Below are positions 51,762-62,039 of a DNA stretch of 64,000 nt, piece after piece (positions within the stretch are counted from its first letter, which is position 1; each line of letters opens with the position of its first letter). Position numbers and translations under genes: made by a program. The notes under the pieces were generated by a model. That model was not told the origin of the DNA. It ran no database searches and was given only the letters and a program-made list of their open reading frames with translations. The DNA is from Lachnospiraceae bacterium (GTDB lineage: Bacteria > Bacillota > Clostridia > Lachnospirales > Lachnospiraceae): assembly GCA_022483465.1 (NCBI GenBank), contig JAKVNF010000001.1, positions 868,001-932,000 on the forward strand. Reading direction: 5' to 3'.

Positions 51762-52031
51762 TTTCCTTTTCTCCCTTCTTCCCCGGTTTCGGATACCCTC
51801 CCTCCCGGCGGGATTTTCCGAAACCGCTGCAAAGGGAAGTGTATTTGAAATCATTTGCGAGATCAAGAACATCTCTGAACCCTCTGAGGCAGCGCGGCAC
51901 CGCGCCGGGAAAGGATCCAGGTTCCTGAAGGAATCTCTGCCGTTCCGACTCTGCCCGCTCTCTCCCTCCGGCTGTTTGCGTCTCCCACCCGCATGTCATA
52001 AGATAATCGATATTCCCCGGAGGTATCTGCC

Positions 52032-52901
52032 ATGCTTTCCACAGAACAGAAGGTTGCTGCGGGATCGGACTACTACGTCCACAGCCCCAGCGTCACTGCA
52101 CATGATCTGCTCTTCTATCCCCTGATCGTCGGCCGCTTTGCCTATGAGCCCGGCTACCACCTTCACCGGACAAGCTTTGGCAGCTTTCTCCTCATGCTGG
52201 TTGAGAGCGGATCGATCTGGGTGCAGAGAGACCGGAAGAAAATCACTGCGCTTACGGGCAGTGCCGTACTGCTTGACTGCTATGCGGTACAGGAATACGG
52301 CTCGGCATCGGGCGCGGAGGTCCTGTGGATTCACTTCGATGGCCCGATGGCGCAGGCCTTCGTGGAGCACATCCTGGCAAACCCCGGCTGCGTCTCCGCC
52401 CCCAGGGACTACGCCCTCATCCGCGATGACATCCAGGCAGTCTACGAGGATTTCCGAAACGGAAGGCCTGCAGAGGAGTGCCTGGAATCCGGGCGTCTCT
52501 ATCATGCACTCCTGTGTCTTCTCTCCATGACGGATGTGCGTGCGGATGCCTCATCCGGTATCCGAAGGGCAATGACCTACATCAGCGAGCACTTTCAGGA
52601 GCCGCTCCGGCTTGACACCCTGGCCCGGACTGCCTGCCTGAGTCCCTGCTACTTTTCCCGCGCCTTCCAGCGCACCACCGGCATGACGCCGCATCAGTAC
52701 GTACTGGAAACCAGGCTTCGGTCTGCGCGCTATCTGCTCTCGTCGACGCAGCGCTCCGTGAAGGAGATCGCTGCGGACACCGGTTTTGCGGATGCGAGCA
52801 GTTTCTGCGCCTTTTTCCGGGCAAGAACAGGCTATACGCCCTCCGCATACCGGAAAAGCCTCCTCGGCATCAGGCCCCAGGGAAAGGATCCCCTGGCATA
52901 A
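52032..52901 (+). CDS. AraC-family transcription regulator
   Basis: A 289-residue AraC/XylS regulator. The N-terminal cupin sensor spans residues 1-150 (GYHLHRTSFGSFLLMLVESG; LLDCYAVQEYGSASGAEVLWIHFDGP). Two helix-turn-helix motifs follow (PLRLDTLARTACLSPCYFSR and SVKEIAADTGFADASSFCAFFR). Senses a sugar or related compound and probably activates the divergent amidohydrolase or MATE genes. AGGTATCTGCC with GGAGG precedes the ATG. Confidence 0.88.
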   Translation: MLSTEQKVAAGSDYYVHSPSVTAHDLLFYPLIVGRFAYEPGYHLHRTSFGSFLLMLVESGSIWVQRDRKKITALTGSAVLLDCYAVQEYGSASGAEVLWIHFDGPMAQAFVEHILANPGCVSAPRDYALIRDDIQAVYEDFRNGRPAEECLESGRLYHALLCLLSMTDVRADASSGIRRAMTYISEHFQEPLRLDTLARTACLSPCYFSRAFQRTTGMTPHQYVLETRLRSARYLLSSTQRSVKEIAADTGFADASSFCAFFRARTGYTPSAYRKSLLGIRPQGKDPLA

Positions 52902-52940
52902 AAGCGATTCCGGAAACAGGAGAGCTTTTGACGCGCTAAA

Positions 52941-52972
52941 GAGCAGCCGGGGGGGATCTCCCCCGGCTGCTC
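52941..52972. terminator. Bidirectional terminator
   Basis: GAGCAGCCGGGGG pairs with CCCCCGGCTGCTC over a short loop. It lies between the convergent AraC gene and the DUF5107/TPR gene; the minus side has TTTAG. Confidence 0.7.
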
Positions 52973-52985
52973 CCTTCTGTGATCT

Positions 52986-54424
52986 TCAGATCATCGGAAT
53001 TTCTCTTTGGATCATCCGAAGATAGTCCTTCGCGTTCTGGTGATTCCGGTCTATTGCAAGGACCCTCTCAAACTCCTGTGCTGCTTCCTCTCTCCTGCCA
53101 AGTCCCAGCTTTCCAAGACCCATGAGATACCGGCAGTGGGCGCGGTTCTTCGCATCCAGGTCGGCGTCGAACACGGTCATGTCCGGCATGGAGACCGCGA
53201 AGTAATCCATCACGATGGAATCGCGGATATGCTGCTCCCCGTAGTCAAGGAGCCTGTAAAATCTTGCATTCGCCTCTTTTTGATCCCCGAGTTTCAGTTT
53301 GGCAAGTCCCTGGTAGAGGATCATGTCCGCGGGCTGATCGTAGTAGTACAGCATGCCGGCGGGTTCTGCTGCGCCGAGCGTTGCAAGCTCATAGGCTTGC
53401 CTTGCCTCCTCCTCTTTCTGCTGCCTCTCAAGTGCCAGTCCCAGTGTGTAGTAGATGTCGTTGTTCTTTGTTCCCTCGAGCCGTCCCTCCCCGAGATTTT
53501 CGGGACACAGCAGTGCCATCCTAAGAAGCCTCTCCGCCTCTGCCGCATCGCCATCTTTTAAGGCGGCCTTTGCCAGCTCCCGGAGACAGATCCTGTACTG
53601 CATGGAGATCCTTCCCTCTGCGCCCTCCCAGGTGCGGAACGTGTGCCGCATGATGGCCTCATAGGATTCCTGGTATTTTCCTGCAAGGTTCAGTGCCGTG
53701 ACGTACTCACAGTAGAGATCATCGCGCTCCTTCGTGAGAGTGATGTGTGCCGCAAAGTTATACAGGCGCTCGCTGACATCCACCTGGAGCCTCTGCCAGA
53801 GCTGATCCCTCTCGAGGAAGACGCCCGCATCATCGGGATCCAGCAAAAAGGCCTTCTCCATCTCGCTTCCTGCCCTCTTCCCGTCTCCCCGCTTGTTGAA
53901 GTATGCGATGGCAAGATTCCGCCTCACGGTCGGGAACGTGCCGTCAAGCTTTTCCGAGGTCTCCCAGAGGCTGATTGCGGTGTCGTACTGGAGTTTGTCA
54001 TAGTAGAGGCAGCCGAGGTAGTAATACGCCTTTGCCCCCTCCGGGTTGGCTTCTATGGCAGCGCGGAGCACCGCGATGTCCCCGAGCCTGTTGGGGAAGC
54101 ACAGATACGGGGAATCCCGTTCCGCCTCCTGATACGCAAGGAGCGCCTCCCTCGTCCTTCCGAGCTTCTGCAGGTAATAGCCGGTGCGGTAGAGGACCAT
54201 GGGCTTTGTCCTGTCTGCAAGAGAGAGGACGTGCAGCGCCTCCTCGTAGAACCCGGCCGCCGCGAAATCTCCTGCAGCGAGCAGATAGGTCTCCTGGCAG
54301 CCGCGCATCAGTTTTTGGATCGGCGCCTCGGACTCTCCGGTGAGCGATGCGCGCACAAACATGGAGACATAGTCAAAAGGATCCACCCTCAGGTTCTCCC
54401 GGATCCAGGAATAGGCCTCCTCCT
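52986..54424 (-). pseudogene. 3' part of DUF5107/TPR gene split by IS110-family element
   Basis: A continuous frame of about 479 codons whose ATG at 54386 is internal: reading upstream it continues EEAYSWIRENLRVDPFDYVS up to the IS border. The product is nearly all TPR-type helical repeats (GRTREALLAYQEAE; NPEGAKAYYYLGCLYYDKLQ; ALAIDRNHQNAKDYLRMI-like end). Without the IS the frame joins the 5' part at 56416 exactly. The intact protein would be near 1,100 residues, the common size for DUF5107 proteins with C-terminal TPRs. An orphan C-terminal fragment may still be produced. Confidence 0.8.
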
Positions 54425-55155
54425 CTCTAGATAAATTTGTACATAATCCACAATGAGCCTTAATCTATAGGGGTTTGAGAGTAAGACCTCTGTGAAAAAT
54501 GTATGCTTTAACATTACAACAGTGCATGACTACGGGTGAAATCGGTGTCTCTGGAGGTCCGGACACCTATGATTTCTGTGTTCAGGGTACAAAAAGAAAA
54601 GCATCCTCTTAATTGTCTGACAATAGTGACATTAGCTGTCAGTATAAGAAACGCGTTTCAATCTCCCTGCTTCACCATGGCTGCCAACCTCTCATGTCTA
54701 GCGGAGTCTGCCTTCGGTCCCACCCGGAGGCATCCCAAATTCCTTCGTACAGCCGATCCCATAGTTCGGAGCGCCGCTTATGCTTTCGTTCGGGGTCATA
54801 TGCCCCATGGAGTAAATCCTGCGGCTACGCTCATGCTCTGTTTGTTTGAGAGCACCCCTGTAATTCAGTAAATCTCGGAAATCCCGGGGGACGCATCCCT
54901 GGATCCACACTGAAGTACATGGTGCGGTTAATACGTTACAGTTGAGGGGGAGTCATCCTAACGGTGTTGCCTGGTAGATAACCGCCCTGTTGGTCCTTGA
55001 AACTGTCTGCTGTCCGGCTGCGCGTTATGCAGGCATCATACCTGCCGCAGGATCGTGAATGACCTTAGACGGGTCAAAATCAACGCCTTTACGGAGGATT
55101 GCGTGGAAGATCCTCAAAGCCTTGCATGCCACTACTACGCGCGCCTGACGCCGTT
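54425..55155 (-). ncRNA. Long non-coding 3' part of the IS110 element, candidate bridge RNA
   Basis: No plausible ORF. IS1111-group elements are known to encode their targeting (bridge) RNA downstream of the transposase. Hairpin-forming stretches are present, for example GCAGG-CATCATA-CCTGC (about 55031-55047) and GGGGTCATATGCCCC (54795-54809). I could not place the target-binding loops. Low confidence for exact ends. Confidence 0.4.
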
Positions 55156-56310
55156 TTAGAGGGTTCGTTGTCCGTGTGGTGTATATTTGACCTGTAAGGC
55201 CTTAAATGCACTGTTCCAGGCTATCAGAGACCCCGCAGCTTCATACATGACTCGTCTTAAGGCAGAACGCCCTCGCTTGCTGATGCGATGTTCACCGACC
55301 TTCTTGCAGGATTCGTTGTTAATCGCATTCAGTCCGGCAAGCTTCACCAGCTGCTTGGGATCGCTGAAGCGGTTGACATCGCCCACCTCTGCAATGAATC
55401 CCACAACTGTCTGCATTCCGACTCCGCGTATACTCAACAGCTTGTCGACGTTAGGAAGCCGGCGAACCTGCTCTTCAAGTTTCCTGTCAAGCTCCTCCAG
55501 CCGTTCACTGTTCCTGCGGAAATCCTCAAGAATGTACAGGAAGGCAACTTTTTCAGCGGCGCAATAGTCCAGCCACATGTTTGCTGCAGCGGCCTCCACA
55601 AGCTTTTCAGCCTTTTTCCTGCCGCCGGTGCCCCGCATCTTTTTCGATTTCCACAAGAGCAGAATTCCGTCAACGCCAAGTTCATATACGTCTCGAGGCA
55701 GCGATGCTATTTCCAGGACAGCCAGGCCGCCCTTGGAATCATACTTTGAATAGCAATTCAGGTATTCCGGGAAGTTTCTGCGCAGCCATGCCTGCATACG
55801 GTTCCGGGCCCTCGCCATGTTCTTCACAACGCTTTCCCTGACATTGAACAGGCTGCGGATCTCAGCGTAATCTCCCTGCGGATCATACGGTTCAAAGAAA
55901 CGTCCTTCCCGCACCAGATCCGCAATGACTCGGGGATCCTTCTTGTCGTCCTTGCTTGGGGAGTTATCATCCAGCTCCTTCGATCTATGGACATGGAGTG
56001 TGTTCACCGTAACAATCTTGAAGCCCTTTTTGGTCAGATACTGTTTGAAGCATAGCCAGTACACACCCGTGGGCTCACAGCCGATAATAACCTCCGTAAG
56101 GCCGCTCCTGGCCTGTATCTCCTCAATCCACTTGATGAGGAGCAAAAAGCCTTTTTCGTTGTTGGGGAAGAAGAAAGCCTTTTTGGTGTACTCCTCGCCC
56201 CGCCAGTTCATGGCCCGTGCATAGTTTTTCTCGGAGCCAATGTCAACTCCGATGATCAGATGGTGTTCTGATACTTGATGCAGCTTCTTTGCTCGTGTAG
56301 AATTCTTCAT
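55156..56310 (-). CDS. IS110/IS1111-family transposase
   Basis: A 384-residue recombinase. The RuvC-like DEDD domain opens with LIIGVDIGSEKNYARAM and contains EVIIGCEPTGVYW and NSPSKDDKKDPRVIADL. The C-terminal Tnp_20 domain has LLSIRGVGMQTVVGFIAEVG, LAGLNAINNESCKKVGEHRI and the catalytic-serine region SKRGRSALRRVMYEAA. ATG 56310 follows AAGGAGA; the ORF track ATG at 56376 would add 22 residues without a ribosome site. Confidence 0.9.
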   Translation of the reverse strand: MKNSTRAKKLHQVSEHHLIIGVDIGSEKNYARAMNWRGEEYTKKAFFFPNNEKGFLLLIKWIEEIQARSGLTEVIIGCEPTGVYWLCFKQYLTKKGFKIVTVNTLHVHRSKELDDNSPSKDDKKDPRVIADLVREGRFFEPYDPQGDYAEIRSLFNVRESVVKNMARARNRMQAWLRRNFPEYLNCYSKYDSKGGLAVLEIASLPRDVYELGVDGILLLWKSKKMRGTGGRKKAEKLVEAAAANMWLDYCAAEKVAFLYILEDFRRNSERLEELDRKLEEQVRRLPNVDKLLSIRGVGMQTVVGFIAEVGDVNRFSDPKQLVKLAGLNAINNESCKKVGEHRISKRGRSALRRVMYEAAGSLIAWNSAFKALQVKYTPHGQRTL

Positions 56311-56385
56311 AGATGGTCTCCTTACCGTGTGTTGGATTGCGTCTCGATGGACGTCCTCCATGGTAACAGAGGCCATTTTAATTTC

Positions 56386-58269
56386 CTATTGGCGATTTAC
56401 TGAATTACAGGAATGCTTTCGGCAGAGCCTGGCAAGAAGCGCCGCCTTGAGGCCCCGGGCCCTGACGTTATGCGCGTTGCGGACAAGGCTCCTGTCCGCA
56501 AATTCGAGGGCCTCCTCATAATTTGCCTTCCGCGCGGCAATCAGCGCAAGGCTGTAGAAGCTCATCTCCTGCTCCTCGCTCGTCCAGGCTGCCTTGTAAA
56601 AGGCGTCGTATGCCTCCTCTTCCCTTTCCTGATACAGAAGCGCAAGTCCCAGGTTGTAGAACGGCTCGGAGTCATACGGATTCGGAACATACATGGTCAG
56701 CCTCCGGATGGCAGTCCGAAAGTGCTTCTCCGCCTTTGCAAAGCACCCCCTGCGAAGGAGGAGAAGGCCGTATGCGTTGTTGATGCGCGCATCCCCCGGA
56801 TCGCGCTTCAATCCCTCCAGATAATAGGGATCCGGGCGCCAGGTCGCGTGACGGTACTGCTCGATGCGCTGCGCCGTGATAAAGAGCTCCTCGTTCGTCC
56901 GGATTTCTTCCGGCTGCTTTGCCGCGCTGACGGGCTCTGCGGGCACCGGGATTCCCTGGTCCTTTGGCTGATAGGAGACAAGCTCTTTTCCCGCGCACTC
57001 CGCACAGACGCGGATCTGATAAATATCCGAAATCCGAAGCGGGATTGTCCTTTCATAGACATCCGTCGGAGACAGGCACGTCTCCTCCCGGAAGATCTCC
57101 CTGCCGTTTTCCAGAACACGGATCACGGCGGGATCATACCTCTGCGTCGCATAGACGCAGACATACAGGCCGTTTTCCTTCTGCTCCATGTTCAGTGCCG
57201 CATGGATGGTCGCATTCTTCACGCAGCCGGCTTTCTTGTACGGCATAAAGTACTGCGTAAAGACCTTCTCCTCATAAGGCTTCAGCCAGGAAAAATCCGG
57301 CTGGTTGTCGCAGTACATCCCCGTCATGAGCTCGATGTAAGGGCCATCGGAATCCGTCAGCTGGCGGTCCCACGCCTTTCCGAAGTCCCCGCAGCCCCAG
57401 GTCCACTGCTTCTTTCCGGGGGAGATATGGTGATCCGCGACATGCAGAAGCCCTGCCTCCTTCCCGTAGTCATAGCCGCCAACAAAGTCGTAGTCGGACT
57501 TTGCCGCCATGTAGGATGTGGGGACGGGGATATTTTTGTAGCGGGAGATATCGACCCCCTCGCTGTAATCGTGCTTGTAGTAGATGCCGGTCGCAATCGG
57601 AAAGCGGGATACGGCTCGCTTGCCGTGGTCATAGACACTGTGGACGTCGGGAGGGAACACAGACTGCGTGTTGTCGTTGACAGATACCGCGGGGTTTGCC
57701 CACCAGAGGAATGTCTGCGCAAGCGACGTGCGGTTGTAGAGCTGTCCGCGGACCTCGAGGTAGGCCCTGTCCGGATACACGGTAAATGTCGTGATCTCCT
57801 TTGTCCCGTACATCCGGTCCACGTCGTTCACGAGCACGGACTTGCTGCCGTCGCCGTTGTCGCGCAGGGAATAATCCACCGGGGAGAAGGTCGTAGGGCG
57901 GTGATGCTGCGGCCAGTTGAACTCAATGCCGCCGGAGATCCATGGCCCGCAAAGGCCCACAAGCGCCGGCTTGATGACCTCGTTGTAGTACACAAAGTCA
58001 TAGCCGTTCGTCTTGTCATACGCGCGCTGAATGCGGCCGCCCAGTTCCGGAAGAATCATGATGCGGATGTATTGGTTCTCAAGAAATACCGCTTTCCAGG
58101 CGTGATCTGTCTTCTCTCTGCTGATCTTCTGCGTGGTCGGATAGGGATAGATCTTCCCGGAGCTGCCCTGATAGACCCGCTTCTCCAGAAACATCGGATT
58201 CCTGTCCGGTTCGCCGACCTCATAGGTCGGAATCATGACCTCTTCCTCCCACACCCTTGCTTCTTCCAT
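56386..58269 (-). pseudogene. 5' part of DUF5107/TPR gene split by IS110-family element
   Basis: 618 original codons plus a tail from the IS (HSCNSVNRQ, stop at 56386). The N-terminal 300 residues are a galactose-mutarotase-like beta-sandwich of the DUF5107 type (FLENQYIRIMILPELGGRIQ; GPWISGGIEFNWPQHHRPTT; TYPDRAYLEVRGQLYN). Helical repeats begin near residue 430. Such proteins accompany glycan-use loci and probably bind or act on sugars; no catalytic role is proven. The last genuine residues are ARLCRK, which join to EEAYSW after removal of the IS. Confidence 0.8.
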
Positions 58270-58500
58270 CGTCTTCCCCTCTCTGCCGGTCCGCTCCCGC
58301 GCACCGGCTGCCTCGTTGTTTTTCTGTTAAAAGAAATCTGCAGTTGCTCCGGCTCCCGCCTGATTGCCCACTCCCCTCATGTATGTTTTATCAGATGGAA
58401 TCCCCTCTGTAATTGAGAAACCTTGACCCATTATGTTGAAAAATTGCGCTCATCAGATGAGATCTAATGCCTTTCCAAGAGCGACTCCCTTTTCAGCACG

Positions 58501-58531
58501 AAAAAGGGAAGGGCACGAATGTCCTTCCCCC
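58501..58531 (-). terminator. Terminator of the arabinoside operon
   Basis: On the minus strand GGGGAAGGAC pairs with GCCCTTCCC around ATTCGT, followed by TTTTT. It lies 64 bases after the GH51 stop. The rest of 58270-58594 is the upstream region of the DUF5107 gene; no clear promoter seen. Confidence 0.75.
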
Positions 58532-58594
58532 GCATTCCCTCACAAACTATTTCAAAGATCAACCAGTACCCTGATACTGACTCCGCCTGAATTT

Positions 58595-60139
58595 TTATGG
58601 TCTGTCTGGCAAATCCTCTTTTGCCTGGAAGCGAAATACATTCCACGAATATGGCTTCAACACAACCTGCAACACTCCATTTGTCGGATCCTCGAGAGGA
58701 AGGACAGTGGGAATCACCCTGTTTTCATCCTCAAAAGTGTTCACCGCAGAGGGATCTTCGCTGTGAAGTTCCCTTCGCTCAACGCCCTTGATCTGCCCGA
58801 ATCCCCTAAGGATTAAATCCAGCATGCAACATTCTTCCCCATCTGTATTGGCAGCAAAGACAGTCAGCATGCCGGTCTTCGGATCATAGGCTGCCACTGT
58901 CTGGATTGTTATCTGGCTTCCGTAGTGGCCGGTCTCCTTTTTCGGAAAGTTTCCTGCTGCCCGGAGGGCGATGCCGCGGCCAAAATGTGCCGCATCGCAG
59001 AACGGATAAAATGTCGTCTGCCGGATTGCCTTTCCATTTGGATCCGTGCTGATCATCCCGCCCTCATTTACAAGGAGCGACTGGCAGGCGATGCGGATCG
59101 TGTCCGCATTATTCAGTAACGTGCAGAGGATGCCACCGTACACAACTGCATCAAGTGCTGAAAAGCTGGCGTAGCCGTAGTTCTGTGAACCAACCCCAGG
59201 AATTGCCCCGGTTTCCGTGACAACACCCCACTCGTCGAAAGAGAGCTTTACAGTCTTCTCCGAGTGCTTTTCTTCCTTTACGAGGCGTATTGCGCCATTC
59301 ACCGCATCGATATAATTCTGCAGGTCACGAAACAGATAGGGCACATCGGATTCCTCGTTGATGCAGGGATAGGCGAGCTTCTTGTCCGGGCGATAATTGA
59401 GGTACCGATGGATCGAGAGGTAGTCGATGACGTCGTAGCACTCTTCAAGTACGGTACGATCGAAGATACCAAATGGCGCATGCCCTACCTCATTTGTGCA
59501 GCTCCCACAGGCAATAACCTCGGTGTTGGGGTCCTCCCACTTTACAATTTTTGCTGTCTCGCGGCATAGCCTTGCGTACTCCTGTGGTGTATGGGCACAG
59601 ATCTGCCAGGAACCGTCCATTTCATTTCCGAGACACCAGGTTCTTATTCCATAAGGAGATGCATGACCATTTTTTACGCGTTCGTCTGCCCATTTTGTAC
59701 CGGCATTTCCGTTGCAGTACTCGACTTCCTCTCCTGCCTCCATGGGAGTTCCAGTGCCAAGATTTACTGCCATGTAGACTTCCGTACCACAGTCTCTTGC
59801 AAACTGCATGAATTCATCGGTTCCGACCTCATTGGTCTCTGTAACTCCCCATGCAAGATCCTTTTTAACAGGACGCGCATTTCTCGGCCCAATGCCATCC
59901 TTCCAGTCATAGCCGGAAACAAAGTTACCACCAGGATAGCGAAGGCCTGTGATTCCGGCTTCCCGAACAAGTTCCTTGACATCATTTCGAAAGCCAAGCG
60001 CATCCGAATTTTTGTTCATCGGTTCGTATATACCGCCATAGCAGCAGCGTCCAAGATGCTCTACAAAGGATCCAAACAGCCGCGGATCAATCAAGCCGAT
60101 TTCATAGTCTCTGTCATAAATCAGTCGTGCTTTTTTCAT
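58595..60139 (-). CDS. abfA: Alpha-L-arabinofuranosidase, GH51
   Basis: A 514-residue GH51 enzyme. The family signature FGSFVEHLGRCCYGGIYEP is near residue 22; the acid/base Glu is in TWCLGNEMDGSW (E173) and the nucleophile Glu in LSFDEWGV (near 303). A C-terminal beta-sandwich closes the protein. No signal peptide, so it acts in the cytoplasm on imported arabino-oligosaccharides, releasing L-arabinose. It is the last gene of the transport operon, ten bases after the permease. Confidence 0.93.
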   Translation of the reverse strand: MKKARLIYDRDYEIGLIDPRLFGSFVEHLGRCCYGGIYEPMNKNSDALGFRNDVKELVREAGITGLRYPGGNFVSGYDWKDGIGPRNARPVKKDLAWGVTETNEVGTDEFMQFARDCGTEVYMAVNLGTGTPMEAGEEVEYCNGNAGTKWADERVKNGHASPYGIRTWCLGNEMDGSWQICAHTPQEYARLCRETAKIVKWEDPNTEVIACGSCTNEVGHAPFGIFDRTVLEECYDVIDYLSIHRYLNYRPDKKLAYPCINEESDVPYLFRDLQNYIDAVNGAIRLVKEEKHSEKTVKLSFDEWGVVTETGAIPGVGSQNYGYASFSALDAVVYGGILCTLLNNADTIRIACQSLLVNEGGMISTDPNGKAIRQTTFYPFCDAAHFGRGIALRAAGNFPKKETGHYGSQITIQTVAAYDPKTGMLTVFAANTDGEECCMLDLILRGFGQIKGVERRELHSEDPSAVNTFEDENRVIPTVLPLEDPTNGVLQVVLKPYSWNVFRFQAKEDLPDRP

Positions 60140-60149
60140 CTCATGTCCC

Positions 60150-61013
60150 TTATCCCTTGATTCCTGATGTAGCCTGGCCTGCGACGAAATATTTCTGGAA
60201 AAACAGGTACAGAATCAGCATCGGAATCATCGAGACAGCTGCTGCGGTGAAAGCAAGGCTGTAATCATCCGTGCGGTCACCGATGAACATGGCAAGACCA
60301 TTGGAGAGCGTGCGCATATTGGTCTTGCTCGCCACGATCAGCGGCCACAGAAGATCATTCCAGCAATTGTTGATGGAGAGCAGGAAGACGGTAACCATAG
60401 CAGGCTTGATAAGCGGGATCATGATGTGCAGGTAGATACCGAATTCTCCCATGCCGTCGATTCTCGCCGCCTCTTCCAGATCCTTCGGGAGCTGCTCAAA
60501 ATTTGCCCTGCATAGGAAGATCCAGTAGGCAGAGGCAATCTTTGGGATGATAAGGCCCCAATAGGTGTTCAGCCAATGCAGGCTGTAGACTTCGAGGTAG
60601 AGAGGGACCATGATGACCTGAAAGGGGATCATCATCGTCGCAAGGAACAGAATAAAGATTACATTTTTTCCGCGGAAGTTAAACCTTGCAAAGGCATAGG
60701 CAGCAAGGGAATTTACAAACATCGCAGGAATTGTGGTGCCGATTGCATAGATCGAGGTGTTCAGGATCAGCTTCCACATGTCAATCGTAGACTGCACATG
60801 CTTCCAGTTATCTGCAAAGTGGTTGGCAACAGGGAAGAATTTTGGCGGATAGGACAGAACCTCCGCATCACTCTTGAAGGCGCCAAGCATCATCCAGATG
60901 AGCGGTGTGAGAAGCAGAAAAGCAAAAATCAGAAGAATCGCGACTACTATGATGCGGAGTACGAGCTTTTTTCCCGATATCTTCTTTGTATTTACAATAA
61001 CTTTTTCGCTCAT
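60150..61013 (-). CDS. Carbohydrate ABC transporter permease (MalG-like)
   Basis: A 287-residue permease with six membrane helices. The EAA loop is LEEAARIDGMGEFGIYLHIMIPLIKP. It pairs with the next permease to import oligosaccharides delivered by the binding lipoprotein. No ATPase gene is in the window; a shared MsmX-type ATPase elsewhere is likely, as usual in Firmicutes. Confidence 0.92.
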   Translation of the reverse strand: MSEKVIVNTKKISGKKLVLRIIVVAILLIFAFLLLTPLIWMMLGAFKSDAEVLSYPPKFFPVANHFADNWKHVQSTIDMWKLILNTSIYAIGTTIPAMFVNSLAAYAFARFNFRGKNVIFILFLATMMIPFQVIMVPLYLEVYSLHWLNTYWGLIIPKIASAYWIFLCRANFEQLPKDLEEAARIDGMGEFGIYLHIMIPLIKPAMVTVFLLSINNCWNDLLWPLIVASKTNMRTLSNGLAMFIGDRTDDYSLAFTAAAVSMIPMLILYLFFQKYFVAGQATSGIKG

Positions 61014-61027
61014 TTTTGTTTTTCTCC

Positions 61028-61939
61028 TTAGTCATCCGAGGTCTTGCCCATGATGTAGTACAAAATAATCGTAATCACCATGATGAAGGCAAACAAGATC
61101 TCACTCATGGCTGTTGCATAGCCCATCTTATTCATGGAGTTGAACGCGGTATCATAGATGTAAACGACGATTGTTGTCGTCGATCGGCTCGGTCCTCCGC
61201 CCGTCAGTGTATAGACGATATCAAACATCTGTAGAGAACCGATCAGTCTTGTCATAAGAAGGAACCAGAAAGAAGGCATGATCCCGGGAAGCGTCACATG
61301 GAAAAACTGGGCTATCTTTCCCGCGCCATCAATTGCCGATGCCTCGTAGAGGGAGTCCGGTACGTTCTGAATGGCAGAGACCAGGATAATCGTCGAGATC
61401 CCAAATGTTTTCCAGATGGCAACAAAAACCACCACATACAGAGCGGAGCCCGGATCGTTGAGAAGATTCACGTTTGTGAAGCCAAGGCACTTCAGCCAGT
61501 AGGTAAAGATACCGATGTTGGAGTGAAGAACGAGCTGCCAGGTGACACCGACCACCACGGCCGAGCAGACAACCGGAAGGAAATAGATGCCTCGGATTGT
61601 CTTATTGAATTGTGTGTTCTTTGACAGCATCGCAGAAAGCAGGACACCAATAATCATCTGTAGCGGAACTTCAATCGCCGTGTACTTCAATGAAATTTGG
61701 ATACTTTGCAAAAATCTGCGATCTGAGAATGCACGAATGAAGTTGTCAAATCCCACAAACTTTGCCTGGCTGAGATCTACCCCCATGTTCTGGGTGCTGA
61801 CCCAGAACGAAGCGATAAGCGGGATGATATTGAAGATGATAAGCAGTATCGCCGCGGGTGCAATGAACAGATACGCTGTCCGTTCCAGCTTTTTCTGGAA
61901 CTTTCCACGCGGCCTGGAACTGCTTCTTGCTGCTGCCAT
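61028..61939 (-). CDS. Sugar ABC transporter permease (MalF-like)
   Basis: A 303-residue permease with six membrane helices and the EAA loop YEASAIDGAGKIAQFFHVTLPGIMP. The start at 61939 is set by GGAGG; the ORF track form begins inside the upstream terminator. Forms the channel with the MalG-like partner 14 bases downstream. Confidence 0.92.
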   Translation of the reverse strand: MAAARSSSRPRGKFQKKLERTAYLFIAPAAILLIIFNIIPLIASFWVSTQNMGVDLSQAKFVGFDNFIRAFSDRRFLQSIQISLKYTAIEVPLQMIIGVLLSAMLSKNTQFNKTIRGIYFLPVVCSAVVVGVTWQLVLHSNIGIFTYWLKCLGFTNVNLLNDPGSALYVVVFVAIWKTFGISTIILVSAIQNVPDSLYEASAIDGAGKIAQFFHVTLPGIMPSFWFLLMTRLIGSLQMFDIVYTLTGGGPSRSTTTIVVYIYDTAFNSMNKMGYATAMSEILFAFIMVITIILYYIMGKTSDD

Positions 61940-61953
61940 GATTTTCCTCCTGC

Positions 61954-61993
61954 AAAAAAGGAGAGACGTCTGATGGGTCTCTGACATCTCTCC
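61954..61993 (-). terminator. Attenuator between binding protein and permeases
   Basis: On the minus strand GGAGAGATGTC pairs with GACGTCTCTCC, with one bulged position, followed by six T. It should lower transcription of the permeases compared with the binding protein, a common stoichiometry control. Confidence 0.75.
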
Positions 61994-62039
61994 TTTGCCT
62001 TTGTTATTTCAAGATGCCCTGTTCTCTTCTGGAAAACGC

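Larger units (their letters stand above)
54425..56417 (-). mobile_element. IS110-family element (IS1111-like)
   Basis: About 1,990 bp between the two halves of the DUF5107 gene. CT is found at both borders, the kind of two-base core used by IS110 elements, and there are no other target repeats. A 17-base inverted repeat (CTGTAATTCAGTAAATC) lies at 54858-54874 and 56394-56410, the second five bases from the end: sub-terminal repeats mark the IS1111 group. The transposase is flanked by about 107 bases on the 5' side and 730 on the 3' side. The outer 430 bases beyond the inner repeat may be a separate insertion. Confidence 0.75.

Noticed and set aside
54698-54910. 70-residue minus-strand ORF in the IS110 non-coding part
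   Set aside because: No ribosome site and no resemblance to TPR or transposase; crosses the inner repeat.
56413-58416. 667-residue plus-strand ORF opposite the DUF5107 gene
   Set aside because: Long shadow caused by GC-rich codons; composition is unnatural (V/R/L/H rich) and DUF5107 motifs are clear on the other strand.
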